From contig CAVONI010000011.1 in NCBI GenBank assembly GCA_963697285.1, positions 1,240,001 to 1,304,000 of the forward strand: DNA of 64,000 nucleotides. The letters run 5' to 3'. Below, piece by piece: positions 63,498-64,000 of the stretch. The translations under genes and the position numbers were made by a program. The number at the start of each line of letters is the position of its first letter. Position 1 is the first letter of the stretch. The notes beneath the pieces are model-generated. The model was not told the origin of the DNA. It saw nothing but the letters and a program-made list of their open reading frames with translations, and searched no databases. Source of the stretch: JAEUQQ01 sp963697285 (GTDB taxonomy: Bacteria; Acidobacteriota; Vicinamibacteria; Vicinamibacterales; JAFNAJ01).

Positions 63498-64000
63498 TCA
63501 GGCGCGCATCGCGGCCGCCTTCGACAGGAAGAGCTTCTCGACCGTGTGCCCCTGCGCGTCGCTCCGCAGCGTGAGCACCGCATCGTGGACGGGTTGGGCA
63601 GGCGACGCCATCCGAACGAGCGCATCGATCATCACGAAGAGGGTCGTGGTGCCGACGCCACGCTTGTTGGACGTCTGATCGAAGCGGTCGAATGCCTGGA
63701 GCGCCTTGCCGAACGCCGCCAGCTTCTTCTCGAAGTTGACGGGTGTCAGCGCCTTTCCGGCTCCAAGAACGGTCACCAGCCCCTGCAGGGCCTCGACCAT
63801 CGACGTCTCGATCACGTACAGCGTCGCCAGCACCTCGAGTTCGAATTTCGAGAGGTCGACCTGGGTCGGAGCGGCAACCCCGACGATGGGCGTGGTCGGA
63901 AACGTGCGCGACGTCCGGTTGACGAACGAGGCCGGCCCCTCGCGATCGAAGACCGCGAACACGGCCGGTGTGGCGTACGCGAAGGCAACATCATGGAGCA
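63498..64000 (-). CDS. Unknown protein, 3' part only
   Basis: The frame is open to the window edge and reads LHDVAFAYATPAVFAVFDREG before the first possible GTG at 63962, so the start lies outside. At least 167 residues are visible: a beta part (PTTPIVGVAAPTQVDLSKFELEVL) and helical segments (VIETSMVEALQGLVTVLG, FEKKLAAFGKALQAFDRFD). It ends VEKLFLSKAAAMRA. No known motif was seen. It precedes the membrane protein on the same strand. Confidence 0.5.
   Translation of the reverse strand, partial: LHDVAFAYATPAVFAVFDREGPASFVNRTSRTFPTTPIVGVAAPTQVDLSKFELEVLATLYVIETSMVEALQGLVTVLGAGKALTPVNFEKKLAAFGKALQAFDRFDQTSNKRGVGTTTLFVMIDALVRMASPAQPVHDAVLTLRSDAQGHTVEKLFLSKAAAMRA

Overview
The window is high-G+C bacterial DNA with compact operons. 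It looks like a soil or sediment member of the Acidobacteriota, most likely the Vicinamibacteria (Luteitalea-like). The pointers are a VWA operon of the type described as VWFA-related Acidobacterial proteins, a large Ser/Thr kinase with a C-terminal TPR-like half, a cluster of Gfo/Idh/MocA, sugar-isomerase TIM-barrel and DUF1080 (PF06439) genes, and a lone PEP-CTERM protein. This placement is inferred from gene content only. No rRNA, tRNA or CRISPR array was seen.

Layout. (a) 1-5414: a nitrate-type respiratory cluster (cytochrome b-like fragment, molybdopterin oxidoreductase, four-cluster Fe-S protein, Rieske protein, NarK-like transporter); the catalytic gene carries one frameshift. (b) 5430-9779: a CapA-like phosphoesterase and a large secreted PHP-like protein. 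(c) 9888-12971: a CoA-transferase, dicarboxylate transporter and truncated CitE-like lyase operon, next to an MFS gene broken by about six indels (13097-14327). (d) 14421-22389: two sugar-catabolic operons around a LacI-family regulator, with matching operator palindromes upstream of the regulator and of the distal operon. (e) 22545-33230: kinase plus small Cys-containing protein, M14 peptidase (one frameshift), lactate permease, SEC-C protein, ArfB and a DHA2 transporter.

(f) 33358-45898 is the most unusual part. A free-standing prodomain-like protein, a subtilase with a Lys/Glu-repeat tail, a degenerate ATP-grasp protein and an intact RimK/MvdD-like ATP-grasp ligase form one + strand unit. 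Facing them are an M43 protease, a 110-aa protein and an M4-like protease in one operon; an M64 protease follows a 107-aa protein further on. None of these four proteases shows a signal peptide, and three of them start MAKK. HU, a PLP aminotransferase and a GT87-type membrane protein lie between them.

(g) 46191-54330: PEP-CTERM protein, an insertion-element relic with an aldehyde dehydrogenase fragment, an HtrA-like protease, a secreted unknown, a 142-aa conserved protein, an Fe-S protein behind palindromic sites, and a signal-less alpha/beta hydrolase. (h) 54412-64000: a minus-strand VWA operon with a 1096-aa secreted orphan, then a membrane protein and a partial gene at the right edge.

Single-base frameshifts break at least three otherwise well-conserved genes, and nearly all are insertions, so some may be assembly errors and not real gene decay.
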